A stretch of 64,000 nt of DNA, taken from contig NZ_OBDO01000005.1 in NCBI RefSeq assembly GCF_900215145.1, positions 310,001 through 374,000 on the forward strand, read 5' to 3'. Shown here piece after piece: positions 16,870-24,787 of the stretch. The position numbers and the translations under genes were made by a program. Position 1 is the stretch's first letter; every line of letters starts with the position of its first letter. The stretch comes from Geodermatophilus sabuli (GTDB taxonomy: Bacteria > Actinomycetota > Actinomycetes > Mycobacteriales > Geodermatophilaceae). The notes under the pieces are model-generated. The model did no database searches, was not told where the DNA came from, and was given only the letters and a program-made list of their open reading frames with translations.

Positions 16870-18027
16870 TCAGGCGGGTTCAGTGGGTTGCTGGTACCAG
16901 CCGTCCGCCGTGAGCGCGGCTTCCCCGTCTCCGTACTGGGGCCAGTGCTGCTCGGTGAAGACGTGCGCGACCAGTTCACGGCGGCTGGACACGCCGACCT
17001 TGTGGAAGACGGATTTCAGGTAGTCCTGAACGGTGTACGGGGACAGATGCAGCGAGTGCGCGATCTCCTCCGTGGACAACCCATGCAGGACGGCCTTCAC
17101 CACGTCCGTTTCGCGTTGGCTCAGACCGTAGGCGCGCACGAGCACGGGGGCGATCTGCGTCGGGCGGGCCTGCTCGATCATCACGGCGACTTCGTCAGTG
17201 GCGTCGCCGTCACGTTCGAGTCGCGCGGCGTGGACGAGCAGCCATTCTCCGGTTTCCACTCTGACGCGTGCTCGCGGCAACCGTGCTGGTCCCGGGCCCT
17301 CGTTGAGCCCTCGAGCGACGCTGGCGACCGCATAGATGGCGTCGGAGAGGCGATGCTCGGGCAATCGACCGCCGACGGCGTCGCGCAGATGCCGTAGCCA
17401 CCGGGCGGCGCCGGCGGTGACGGCGGCGACCCGACCTTCGGGGCCGAGGATGATCAGCCCGGAGGTGTCCGGCCCGGCGGCGCCCTCGATGGCATCGGCG
17501 AGCAGGGCTGTGCGCAAGCCATGCGCCAGATGCGGAGCGAGGTCGGCGAGCAGCCGCACGTCGTGCTCGTCGAAGCCGGGGCGATCGGCGGCACGGTAGA
17601 GGGCGAGCGCTCCCCAGCAGGCGCCGTCCACCGTTTGGGCGCTGCGCAGCTCCGCCGTCATCCGGTCCGGCCACATCAGTTGCTGGTAGCGGTTGCTCCG
17701 CTCCGGGTGTCCCTCCGTTGCGCGGGCCAGGAGCGCGGCCGGCTCCTTGGCCCGGGCGAGGTCACGGAACTTGTTGAAGTCCTGCTCGAGGTACTCGTTG
17801 CGATGGATCTGCAGGCACGAGGCGGAGGGAAACTTCTCCCATTCGGCCACCGAGGTGGTCAGGAACATCGTGGCCGGATCGGTCGTCCACCAGCAGTACG
17901 CGTCGAAGTCCACCCAGCGGCGCATTCGTTCTGCCACCGCCTGTCGCAGCGTGAAGGAATCCGCGCGGGTGTGAGCCAGCCGGACGATGTCCTGGCGGGC
18001 GCGGGCTGCGGCACGGGCGTCGTGCAC
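16870..18027 (-). CDS. LuxR-family regulator with N-terminal GAF-like sensor region
   Basis: A 385-residue regulator. The C-terminal LuxR HTH is clear at about residues 300-358: LSQRETDVVKAVLHGLSTEEIA then LHLSPYTVQDYLKSVFHKVGV. The N-terminal 200 residues start with a helix (VRLAHTRADSFTLRQAVAERM) and contain a GAF/PAS-like region with GACWGALALYR-x-AD-x-PGF. No REC domain or ATP-binding motif is present, so it is neither a response regulator nor a LAL protein. The start is a GTG at 18027. It is divergent from the acetyltransferase gene, 141 bp away, which may be its target. Confidence 0.82.
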   Translation of the reverse strand: MHDARAAARARQDIVRLAHTRADSFTLRQAVAERMRRWVDFDAYCWWTTDPATMFLTTSVAEWEKFPSASCLQIHRNEYLEQDFNKFRDLARAKEPAALLARATEGHPERSNRYQQLMWPDRMTAELRSAQTVDGACWGALALYRAADRPGFDEHDVRLLADLAPHLAHGLRTALLADAIEGAAGPDTSGLIILGPEGRVAAVTAGAARWLRHLRDAVGGRLPEHRLSDAIYAVASVARGLNEGPGPARLPRARVRVETGEWLLVHAARLERDGDATDEVAVMIEQARPTQIAPVLVRAYGLSQRETDVVKAVLHGLSTEEIAHSLHLSPYTVQDYLKSVFHKVGVSSRRELVAHVFTEQHWPQYGDGEAALTADGWYQQPTEPA

Positions 18028-18168
18028 GGGGACGATTATGACTGGCTCGCCGGTGCACGGGGTGCTGCACAGACCCCAGGTTTCTGGGGAAGACGGCCGA
18101 CGCCCCGGTCCCTACGTTTGCCTGATCGGAGCAGCCAGCGCAGTGATGCGCCGTTCGGAGGAGCGAGG

Positions 18169-19152
18169 ATGACCGCCCTGACAACGCAGTCGTCGCCCGG
18201 CGCCCCAGCCGAGGACGTCCGAGTCGGACCGCTCCAGGAAGCGGACGTGGACGGGGCCGACCGGGTGATGCGGGTGGCGTTCGGGACCTTCCTCGGCGCC
18301 CCGGATCCGCTGAAGGTCTTCGGTGATGCGCAGTACGTCCGGCCGCGGTTCCGGGCCGAGCCGGCCTGGGCCTTCGCGGCCACAGGTCCGGGCGGTGAGC
18401 TGCTCGGGTCCAACTTCGCCACGCGATGGGGCAGCTACGGATTCTTCGGTCCGCTCACGGTCCGCGTCGATGCGTGGGGTCGCGGGATCGCCAGCGCGCT
18501 CATGCGGCCGGTCATGGAGCGGTTCGAGCAGTGGTCGGTGCGCCAAGCGGGACTGTTCACCTTCCCGCAGAGCCCGCGCCACATCGGGCTGTACCAGAAG
18601 TTCGGCTTCTGGCCACAGCACCTCACCGCGCTGCTGGAGAAGGATGTCCGGCCGGACCCCGGCATCGACGACCTGCCGCGCCACGCCCGCCTCCTCGACC
18701 CCGGCCACGACGGCGAGCTGGCCGACTGCCGCACGCTGACCGACCGGATCTTCGACGGGCTGGATCTCACTCACGAGATCCGGACCACGCATGCCCAGCG
18801 CCTCGGCGCAACCGTGCTCACCCAGGACGGGGCCGAGCTGGACGGCTTCGCGGTCTGCCACCTGGGGGCCGGTGAGGCCGGCAGCGGCAGCGGCTTCATC
18901 AAGTTCGCCGCGGTCCGCCCCGGTCCCGGCACCGGGGAGCGGTTCGAACAGCTTCTCAATGCGTGTGAATCGCTGGCCGCTACCCGGGGTCTGTCGAGGC
19001 TGGTGGCAGGTGTGAACACCGCCCGGCACGACGCGTACCGCAGACTGCTCGCCCGCAACTACCGGCCCTGGCTCGAAGGCGTCCTGATGCAAAGGCCCAA
19101 CGAACCGGGATACGCCCGACCAGACGCCTACGTCATCGACGACCTGCGCTGA
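18169..19152 (+). CDS. GNAT-family N-acetyltransferase (tandem-domain size)
   Basis: A 327-residue protein with one clear GNAT domain in the first half (residues 20-160). VRVGPLQEADVDGADRVM is followed by the acetyl-CoA loop DAWGRGIASALM near 105 and the LYQKFGFWPQ motif near 147. The second half (190-320) looks like a degenerate second GNAT domain (FIKFAAVRPGPGTGERFEQLL, then RLLARNYRPW). The substrate is unknown. GAGGAGCGAGG at 18158-18168 just before the ATG supports this start. A VOC-family pseudogene follows 34 bp downstream. Confidence 0.8.
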   Translation: MTALTTQSSPGAPAEDVRVGPLQEADVDGADRVMRVAFGTFLGAPDPLKVFGDAQYVRPRFRAEPAWAFAATGPGGELLGSNFATRWGSYGFFGPLTVRVDAWGRGIASALMRPVMERFEQWSVRQAGLFTFPQSPRHIGLYQKFGFWPQHLTALLEKDVRPDPGIDDLPRHARLLDPGHDGELADCRTLTDRIFDGLDLTHEIRTTHAQRLGATVLTQDGAELDGFAVCHLGAGEAGSGSGFIKFAAVRPGPGTGERFEQLLNACESLAATRGLSRLVAGVNTARHDAYRRLLARNYRPWLEGVLMQRPNEPGYARPDAYVIDDLR

Positions 19153-19186
19153 GCCGAACACCGTGCAGTCTCACGAGGAAAACCGG

Positions 19187-19408
19187 ATGGACGCCCGCTA
19201 TGCCGGAGTCTCGCACATCTCCTTCAGCGTGACCGATCTCGACCGGTCGAAGCGCTGGTACGCCGAGTTGTTGGGATGGCAGGAGTCATGGCCGGCGAGG
19301 ACGCCGGGAGCCGCTTCGCGGTAGGGGCGATGAGCGGCGACTTCCTCATTGGCCTTCGACAGCACTCCGTCTACGCCGGCGACCGCTTCGATCCCCGGCG
19401 CTACCTGA
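19187..19408 (+). pseudogene. VOC/glyoxalase-family gene, frameshifted and truncated
   Basis: ATG at 19187 starts YAGVSHISFSVTDLDRSKRW then YAELLGW, a typical first beta-alpha module of the VOC metalloenzyme fold. The frame stops at 19324. From about 19290 the next frame continues the homology (VMAGEDAGSRFAVGAMSG, then LIGLRQHS, DRFDPRR) to about 19408, where similarity ends. One frameshift and a 3' deletion have therefore inactivated it. It probably formed an operon with the acetyltransferase 34 bp upstream. Confidence 0.72.
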
Positions 19409-19471
19409 ACGGAGGGACGTACCCAGCCAGGTCCAGCAAAGCCTCAGCGGTTCCCGCAGGCATGCCTGGCG

Positions 19472-19678
19472 TTGGAGCAGAAGTACGCTCAGGTTCCGGA
19501 CAGTAGATCCCCAAGGATCTTGATCCCACGGATGATGATCGGCCTGTACGACATCCGGAACAACCGGGGCGTAGGGCATGCGGGCGCCGATGTCGATCCC
19601 AACCACATGGACGCGACTGTCGTGCTCTACCAGAGCAAGTGGCTGGTGGCCGAACTCGTCCGGTTGCTGCACACCTGA
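19472..19678 (+). pseudogene. C-terminal remnant of an unknown protein with an RNxxxxGH motif
   Basis: The last 48 residues or so of this frame look conserved (IGLYDIRNNRGVGHAG, DVDPNHMDATVVLY, SKWLVAELVRLLH). The first residues do not, and no proper start was found. The RN-x(4)-GH motif followed by Asp and a helix resembles the Abi_C/HEPN-type C-terminal regions of abortive-infection proteins. That assignment is inference from a short motif. It sits between the broken VOC gene and an IS3-family piece, so it is probably a leftover of a rearranged island. Confidence 0.4.
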
Positions 19679-19690
19679 ACCGCCCCGGGT

Positions 19691-19985
19691 TCAGTGGAGG
19701 CTCGGTTCTGCCGGGAGGTCCTCGGTGAGGCCGGCGATCGAACGGTAGTAGGCGTCTTCGAACTCGACCGGTGGGATGTCGCCGCAGGCTCCGTGCAGGC
19801 GTCGGTGGTTGAACCAGTCGACGTGCTCCAGGGTGGCCAGCTCGACGTCGTCAAAGGCCCTTCACGGGCCGCGGCGGCGGATCAGCTCGGTCTTGTAGAG
19901 ACCGATCAGGGACTCGGCGGCGGCGTTGTCGTAGCTGTCGCCCTTGCTGCCCACGGATCGGACGGCGCCGGCGGCATCCAGTCGA
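19691..19985 (-). mobile_element. IS3-family transposase C-terminal fragment with in-frame stop
   Basis: Minus strand reads VGSKGDSYDNAAAESLIGLY then KTELIRRRGP, a TGA, and AFDDVELATLEHVDWFN-HRRLHGACGDIPPVEFE, ending at a stop (19691-19693). This is the end of an IS3-type transposase, including the catalytic Glu region. One TGG appears changed to TGA and the N-terminal part is missing. The fragment breaks off about 20 bp before the attL repeat of the tRNA-Arg element. Confidence 0.8.
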
Positions 19986-20004
19986 TTTGACCTGCGGTTT
20001 TCTC

Positions 20005-20047
20005 GTGCCCCCGGCAGGATTCGAACCTGCGACACACGGTTTAGGAA
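20005..20047. repeat. attL: 43-bp copy of the tRNA-Arg 3' half
   Basis: Identical over 43 bp to 25157-25199. After GGTTTAGGAA the sequence leaves the tRNA, so this copy is a partial tRNA made by integration. It has lost the 5' half and cannot encode a tRNA. Confidence 0.88.
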
Positions 20048-20057
20048 TCAGTAGCAG

Positions 20058-20097
20058 GCGCTGCGGCGGCCAGGACGTATCTGTGCCGCCGCAGCGC
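20058..20097. repeat. Strong inverted repeat just inside attL
   Basis: Perfect 12-bp arms GCGCTGCGGCGG (20058-20069) and CCGCCGCAGCGC (20086-20097) flank a 16-base loop, 10 bp inside the attL core. No T tract follows. It could be a terminator protecting the element's end or a recombination-related structure. Confidence 0.6.
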
Positions 20098-20154
20098 TGA
20101 CCAGCGAGTTCTAGGTGATCACTTGTCGATCTTGCCTGAGGTTGCTCGACCTTC

Positions 20155-20184
20155 TGTGCCCCCACTGTGCCCCCGAGGTGCCCC
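20155..20184. repeat. Candidate integrase arm sites, left
   Basis: TGTGCCCCC occurs at 20155-20163 and 20166-20174, 11 bp apart, with a partial third copy GTGCCCC ending at 20184. The same pair with the same 11-bp spacing and orientation occurs near the right end (25078 and 25089), as expected for arm-type integrase binding sites. Confidence 0.5.
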
Positions 20185-20406
20185 AGGCCCCGTGACGCGA
20201 CCCGGGGTTGTTGATCACGCGGTCGGGCTATCCAGGTACTACCCCGCCACAAATTCCTGAGGGATGTGGGGTATGGAGGGGTCCGTCCGGCTCCGCGAGG
20301 GCGCTGAGCATGTGTCCCGGCTGGTCACCACGACGGCGGGGCTTAGAACTGGCCCCTCGTTCAGTGGGATGGCAAACGGGCCGTCCGACGTCGCGGAGGC
20401 CAGCCG

Positions 20407-20592
20407 TCACAGGCAGCTCGCGGCTCTCAGCCTTGAAGTCGAAGGCGACCAGGTGCAGACGGTCAGGGCATGTGTTGCTTCGTGCTGGCAGTGATCGTCC
20501 ATGGACCGCAGCTGCAGCCGTGAGCCAATCGTCCCGTCGCGCTCCATGAAGTATCGGGCTCTGCGCGACCTAGGGCCAGTCCTGCGGATCAT
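20407..20592 (-). CDS. Hypothetical small protein, doubtful
   Basis: A possible 61-residue protein starting with ATG at 20592. It begins MIRRTGPRSRRARYFMERDG and includes a His/Asp/Cys-containing segment (SMDDHCQHEATHALTV). I do not recognise it. The first 28 bases of the frame are nearly identical to the start of the integrase remnant on the other strand (24786-24813), so the two loci have exchanged or duplicated a short stretch. Codon bias is weaker than in neighbouring genes, and the open frame runs on upstream without a good ribosome site. It could be chance. Confidence 0.3.
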   Translation of the reverse strand: MIRRTGPRSRRARYFMERDGTIGSRLQLRSMDDHCQHEATHALTVCTWSPSTSRLRAASCL

Positions 20593-20764
20593 GTAGCCAC
20601 CGCCCTCGTCCCTGAAGGCGGCATATGGGACACACCGGGCTTGATCCGCTCGCCTGACCGTCGGCCGGGGGTTCCTCGGCGGCTGTGGTTCCCTGCTGGG
20701 GCCTCGGGTCAGGTCCGTCCTGGACCGGCTGCAGCGTGTCCTGGCGATCTCGACCGACGAGAAG

Positions 20765-21517
20765 TCAGCGGTCGAGCATCCCTGTGCGGGTGAGGTCCTC
20801 GGCGACCGCGTGCAGTTTCCGGTTGGTGTCCTGGCTGACCTTGGCCAGCACATCGAACGCCTGGTCCGCGGTGATCTTGAACCGCTCCATCAGAATGCCC
20901 TTGGCCTGCCCGATGAGATCCCGATGCACCAAGGCGACGGCCGCGTGTTCCAACTTCTGGGCACCCGCGACGGCGATGGCGGCGTGGCTGGCCAGCAGCA
21001 ACCCGATGTGCTCGGACTCGTCGGTGAAGGCCGACTTCTGATGTGCCAGCAGGTCCAGCGCGCCCAACGTGTCCTCGTGCACGAACAGTTGCAGGCACAG
21101 CATGCTGCCCACTCCCCGCTCTCCGGCCCGGGGGCCGAGGACGGGCCAGCGGGGGTCGGCGGGCAGGTCGTCCACCCGGACCGTCTGCTGATGCCACATG
21201 GCGTCCAGGCACGGCCCCTCGCCCGTCTCGTCCTGCAGGACGTCGAACCAAGCTGCCACATCTCCCGTGGCCGCCGCTGAATAGACGTGGCGACGTGCGC
21301 GGACCATGGTGATCGTGGCCTCGTCGGCACCGGGCACCATCGCCACCGCCAGGCTCACGACGCGGTCCAACACCTGCTGAGGATCGAGCTGCTGCTGCAA
21401 GCCACGCGCGGCCTCGGCCAGTCGCCGGGCCAGCTCGTCCAGATCGGCCGTCGTGCCGGTGTCCTGCGCCGAGGGCTGCCCCCGCTGAGTCGAGTCTTCA
21501 CCGCCCGGAGTGCTCAC
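20765..21517 (-). CDS. GAF-ANTAR RNA-binding antiterminator-type regulator
   Basis: A 250-residue regulator. An N-terminal helix (DLDELARRLAEAARGL) leads into a GAF sensor domain (about 40-170) with GPCLDAMWHQQTVRVDDL and DPRWPVLGPRA. The C-terminal ANTAR domain (about 180-240) shows DLIGQAKGILMERFKITADQAF and LAKVSQDTNRKLHAVAEDL. ANTAR domains bind paired hexaloop RNA stems to prevent termination. The GTG at 21517 was chosen; the long open frame upstream is Pro/Gly-rich and lacks homology. Codon use is more mixed than in the core genome, in line with its place in the tRNA-Arg element. Confidence 0.85.
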   Translation of the reverse strand: MSTPGGEDSTQRGQPSAQDTGTTADLDELARRLAEAARGLQQQLDPQQVLDRVVSLAVAMVPGADEATITMVRARRHVYSAAATGDVAAWFDVLQDETGEGPCLDAMWHQQTVRVDDLPADPRWPVLGPRAGERGVGSMLCLQLFVHEDTLGALDLLAHQKSAFTDESEHIGLLLASHAAIAVAGAQKLEHAAVALVHRDLIGQAKGILMERFKITADQAFDVLAKVSQDTNRKLHAVAEDLTRTGMLDR

Positions 21518-21623
21518 AACGCACCCTGGCACGGGACGAGGCCGCCCGGACAGACCACTCGGAGTCGAACAACAGGATGGCCAGGGCAGGCCCCAGGCCA
21601 GGGCAGGCCCGTACCTGGCCTGC

Positions 21624-21650
21624 TGTCTCATATGGGCCGCTCGGGGACAC
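21624..21650 (+). repeat. Island motif copy 1 (variant TATGGGCCGCT)
   Basis: The variant core lies at 21631-21641, about 114 bp upstream of the first GAF-ANTAR start codon. It is flanked by TCTCA and CGGGGACA, similar to the other copies. Confidence 0.45.
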
Positions 21651-21828
21651 AAGGCGGCTTCGGGGACAGGAGGGGCGGCCCCGCCGCCCACAGTGTTGGA
21701 GCGGCGGGGCCTGACCGCAACGGCGCCCGCGGAGGCCGCTGCGGCTGCTCATCAGTGCCCGCGGCCCCCGGATCCGGGGCGACCCGGCAGGTACTGGGGC
21801 CGGGGCAGCTTCCGGTGCCGGGCCGGGC

Positions 21829-22557
21829 TCATCGGAGGGGTAGTTCGCCGGTGTGGACCAGGTCGTCCGCGACCGCGCGCAGCTTGCGGTTGGTCTTCAT
21901 CGACATCCGGGCCAGCACCTGGAACGCCTGGTCCGCGGTGAGCCTGTGGCGCACCATCAAGATTCCCTTGGCCTGGTCAATGACCCCCCGCGTCTCCAGG
22001 GCGGTCTGCAGGGTGTCGGCCCTGTCCACAGCACTCCGGTAGGCGTACAGGTTGCCAGCGGCGACCGCGGCATAGGGGGCGAACCTCGTGGCCACCGTCC
22101 GGCTGTCCTCGTCGAAGGCGTGCGGCTCGCGGGCGTAGATGTTCAGCCCGCCGGCGAGCTGCTCGTCGTCGTCGATGACCAGCGGGACGGACAGGGAGCT
22201 GAGGGCGCCGTGCTCGGCCGCCCGCGGCATGTAGTCCGGCCACCGGCTGTCGGTGCGGGTGTCGCCGATCTCGGTCAGCTCGCCAGTGCGGGCGGCGTGC
22301 AGGCACGGGCCGTGCCCGCGCTCGTACTGCGACTCGTCCAGGTCGGTGGCCAACTGCCCGGTGGAGGCCACCGTGCTCGGGCTGTCCTTCACCAGCAGCG
22401 ACACCGACACCTCGGTGTGACCCGGCATCACCGTCTTGGTCAGATCAGCCACGGTCTGCAGCAATTCCTCCATCGACAGGTCGCGCAGGGACAACCGGCC
22501 CAGGCGCTCCAGCGCCTCGATGGCATTCGCCGGTTGCGAGTTCTCGCTGCTGACCAC
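21829..22557 (-). CDS. GAF-ANTAR RNA-binding antiterminator-type regulator (second copy type)
   Basis: A 242-residue paralogue-like regulator. The GAF region (about 30-165) includes GHGPCLHAARTGELTEIGDT and RWPDYMPRAAEHG. The ANTAR domain (about 175-235) includes GVIDQAKGILMVRHRLTADQAF and LARMSMKTNRKLRAVADDL. It is similar in plan but not close in sequence to the gene at 20765, so this is not a recent duplication. The start is a GTG at 22557 preceded by GGAGG. Both genes point the same way, 311 bp apart. Such proteins usually control target transcripts elsewhere through RNA hexaloops. Confidence 0.87.
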   Translation of the reverse strand: MVSSENSQPANAIEALERLGRLSLRDLSMEELLQTVADLTKTVMPGHTEVSVSLLVKDSPSTVASTGQLATDLDESQYERGHGPCLHAARTGELTEIGDTRTDSRWPDYMPRAAEHGALSSLSVPLVIDDDEQLAGGLNIYAREPHAFDEDSRTVATRFAPYAAVAAGNLYAYRSAVDRADTLQTALETRGVIDQAKGILMVRHRLTADQAFQVLARMSMKTNRKLRAVADDLVHTGELPLR

Positions 22558-22945
22558 GTCTCAGCCTCCGGTCTACTGATACCGGGGGTGGGTGACCTCG
22601 GCCGCGGACCTCGATCTGAGGTCCGTGCGCGGTACGCCGACTGTGTGACGCGCCCTCGACGCCGGGCGCATCCCGACGTCTCACCCTGACGCTACTCGCC
22701 TCGGCGGCCCCCCGAGCCCTGGCGATGTCCCTAAGTGGGCCGCTCAGGGCGACGTGCCGCCAGGTCGCTCGGAGGGCGGCTTTGGGACACCTGAGGTGCG
22801 GACCTGACGACCCGCGTACGCGCGTGCATAGCGGACTAACAGCGGATCGGACAGCATGACCGGTGCGCCGAGGCAGTCGCCTGCCTATCAGCGCCGGGAC
22901 GACACTCCGCGATAAATAGTGCGCCTGAAACCGATAGGACTACAG
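22558..22945. other. Intergenic region inside the element
   Basis: Almost 400 bp between divergent genes. It holds one copy of the AGTGGGCCGCT motif (22734-22744). No gene was recognised. GC content falls toward the right, where the AT-richer membrane-protein gene begins. Confidence 0.5.
22726..22753 (+). repeat. Island motif copy 2 (AGTGGGCCGCT)
   Basis: Core at 22734-22744 within TGTCCCTA-core-CAGGGCGAC. It is located 177 bp upstream of the second GAF-ANTAR start codon. The flanks TCCCT and AGGG make the site partly palindromic. Confidence 0.55.
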
Positions 22946-23452
22946 ATGGTCACGGCCACGTTCGGCAGTCTCCTTGCACAAGTGATTCCAGCGCTCCTGA
23001 TTGCCTTGGTCATAGAGATCCGGGGCATCCACAACACGTACCAAGAGGTGCTCCGCGAGAGGAATAACCGAGACTCCGGAAACAAGGGCAAGGCCGCGAG
23101 GTCGAACCGCGTTGAGGCCAACGACAGGTTCGGTCGGATGGTCCCGGTCTTTCTAGCTATTCAGTATCTCTACCTAGCGCTGCTGATTATCCTGGAAGTT
23201 GCAGCCTTGATCGTTGCCCAGTTTAAGGATCCGGGGATTTCGCGGCATCTCATTGACCCGCGGGTGTGCCTACCGGTAATCGCGGGTGGATTTATGTTCA
23301 TCATGGCTTATAGCGCCCTTAGTGTGAATCAGCTGTATCAACAGTTGGGCATAATCCGCGATAGCCAGCGACGAGGCTTCCACTGGGTTCTCCGAGCGGT
23401 TGCCGTCCTGATCCTCGCGGGCACTTGGGTACTCATCGACAGTGCCGCATGA
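22946..23452 (+). CDS. Membrane protein of unknown function, AT-richer than surroundings
   Basis: A 168-residue protein with about four TM helices: residues 8-25, 75-100, 115-135 and 145-165. A charged stretch rich in Arg, Asn and Lys (RERNNRDSGNKGKAARSNR) lies between the first two. I recognise no family. Codon third positions are clearly less GC-rich than in the chromosome, indicating acquisition from elsewhere. The ATG at 22946 has AGGA 6 bases upstream; a GTG at 22919 would add nine residues but lacks a ribosome site. It faces the other unknown membrane gene (23675-24223) across a 222-bp gap. Confidence 0.6.
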   Translation: MVTATFGSLLAQVIPALLIALVIEIRGIHNTYQEVLRERNNRDSGNKGKAARSNRVEANDRFGRMVPVFLAIQYLYLALLIILEVAALIVAQFKDPGISRHLIDPRVCLPVIAGGFMFIMAYSALSVNQLYQQLGIIRDSQRRGFHWVLRAVAVLILAGTWVLIDSAA

Positions 23453-23674
23453 GCCAACCGGGGCGGGAGGCCACAAGCAGATCCTGGTCTTCTGGGCGCG
23501 GCTGTGGGAGCCGTGTGTGCTGCCGGTTCCGCCGCACCAGCCGCCGACGAGTGTTGGAGCTGGCACTCAGGGCGAGGGGGCCGTGCTGGCGCAGGTCGTC
23601 ACAAGGGCGACCTCAACTCCGGCCTCTTCCGGTAGCGCTGCACCTGTCCCTGAACTTGCCGCTCAGGGCCGCCA

Positions 23675-24223
23675 TCATTTTGATGCGCGCAGGACGGGTC
23701 GGTGAAGTAAACGCCAGGCCAAGGCGATATCTACAGCCAGAACTGTCGGCACAACCACAATCCGCCACTCCTCCTCAGATGCAACAATTGAGGACACTGC
23801 CTGGCCGACCAGTATTCCATACACTGGTCCCGATAATGCGATCTTAAGTGCCAGATCCTTGTCAACATATCGCCTCTTATGGAGGCCTTGGACCACTCGC
23901 TCTTCTAGTGACAGGTTAACCCAGTCCTCACCTAGTCGCCTGGATAGGAGTGAGTGTAGAACTACCCAGCGATCCGCAATCTGCGTCAGCTTTTCGCGAC
24001 GGATCCACATGAAGCACGTCACGAGTGCCAGGCCTGGAATGGCCACAAGGATTATCAGCTCACTCGCAAGGATGGTCCTGAGGTTGGCGGCAACAATGAA
24101 AGTGCCCCCACCTACGACTGCGACGGCGATATTGACGAGAACATCGCGCTCACGCTTATCATTCTCAACTTCGGTCCGCGTCTGGGTGAAATACACACGC
24201 TCAAACTCGGACATGTCGTCCAT
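23675..24223 (-). CDS. Membrane protein of unknown function with cytoplasmic charged head
   Basis: A 182-residue protein. An acidic/basic N-terminus (SEFERVYFTQTRTEVENDKRE) is followed by two adjacent TM helices (about 28-48 and 53-72). Then come a soluble loop of about 55 residues (KLTQIADRWVVLHSLLSRRL, LSLEERVVQGLHKRRY) and two more TM helices (about 125-145 and 150-170). The two-TM-plus-loop design is reminiscent of SLATT-type effector membrane proteins, but no motif proves it. It is visibly AT-richer than the chromosome. The ATG at 24223 has AGGA about 10 bases upstream. Convergent with the gene at 22946. Confidence 0.6.
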   Translation of the reverse strand: MDDMSEFERVYFTQTRTEVENDKRERDVLVNIAVAVVGGGTFIVAANLRTILASELIILVAIPGLALVTCFMWIRREKLTQIADRWVVLHSLLSRRLGEDWVNLSLEERVVQGLHKRRYVDKDLALKIALSGPVYGILVGQAVSSIVASEEEWRIVVVPTVLAVDIALAWRLLHRPVLRASK

Positions 24224-24386
24224 GGATGCGCATCCTACGCCCAGACCTTGTCGCGCGGTGGCCTTTCGTCAACTGGCCCGTGTGCGTTCTGCCTGAGCCT
24301 TTGAGTAGACCCGACTCCGCCAGGCACGTGGCGTCATTCCGCAGATGGGTCGACAGCCGAATCACGAAGTAGCGCGCCGTGCGACG

Positions 24387-24414
24387 CGTCCCATAGTGGG
24401 CCGCTAAGGGATAC
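24387..24414 (+). repeat. Island motif copy 3 (AGTGGGCCGCT)
   Basis: Core at 24395-24405 in CGTCCCAT-core-AAGGGATAC, 81 bp upstream of the small gene at 24486. Confidence 0.55.
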
Positions 24415-24485
24415 CGGCCGGGCGAGCCGTGGGGGCGGCCTCAAGGACAGTTGCCCGGCCGGGCCTGGCGGGGCAGTCTCGGGCC

Positions 24486-24701
24486 GTGACGATCCGGTGG
24501 TTCACCGACGGCGACCGAGCCGAGCGGGCTCGGATCGCGCGCGAGCGGGTCGAGCGGGATGAGCTGCTGCTGACGTTCGCCCGGTGGCTGAGTGATCGCG
24601 CGGGGCATGACGGGCCAGTCACCGTGCCGGACTTGACTCCGGAGGCGGAGGCCCACTTGGTTCGGCTGCTGCGGGACGGAACGGCTCCGCCAGCCGCTTG
24701 A
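24486..24701 (+). CDS. Hypothetical charged protein, 71 aa
   Basis: A 71-residue helical protein (TIRWFTDGDRAERARIAR, ERDELLLTFARWLSDRAG) with a Pro/Asp linker and a second short helix (PEAEAHLVRLLRDG). I do not recognise it. Size, charge and position just before the integrase suggest a small accessory protein of the element, such as an excisionase-like or regulatory factor. No HTH is evident, so this is only a guess from context. The GTG at 24486 starts the compact coding stretch; 19 further codons upstream are open. Two motif copies flank the gene. Confidence 0.5.
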   Translation: MTIRWFTDGDRAERARIARERVERDELLLTFARWLSDRAGHDGPVTVPDLTPEAEAHLVRLLRDGTAPPAA

Positions 24702-24739
24702 GCGCCATTCCGGCAGCAACCGGCCCGGGGCGCACCGAA

Positions 24740-24767
24740 TATCCCTCAGTGGGCCGCTTTGAGACCC
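24740..24767 (+). repeat. Island motif copy 4 (AGTGGGCCGCT)
   Basis: Core at 24748-24758 in TATCCCTC-core-TTGAGACCC, just upstream of the integrase remnant. Confidence 0.55.
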
Positions 24768-24787
24768 AGACGGCAGGGCTGGCGCAC

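Noticed and set aside
19472-19678. Reading this frame as a complete small gene
   Set aside because: Only the C-terminal part looks conserved and no credible start exists, so it is listed as a remnant.
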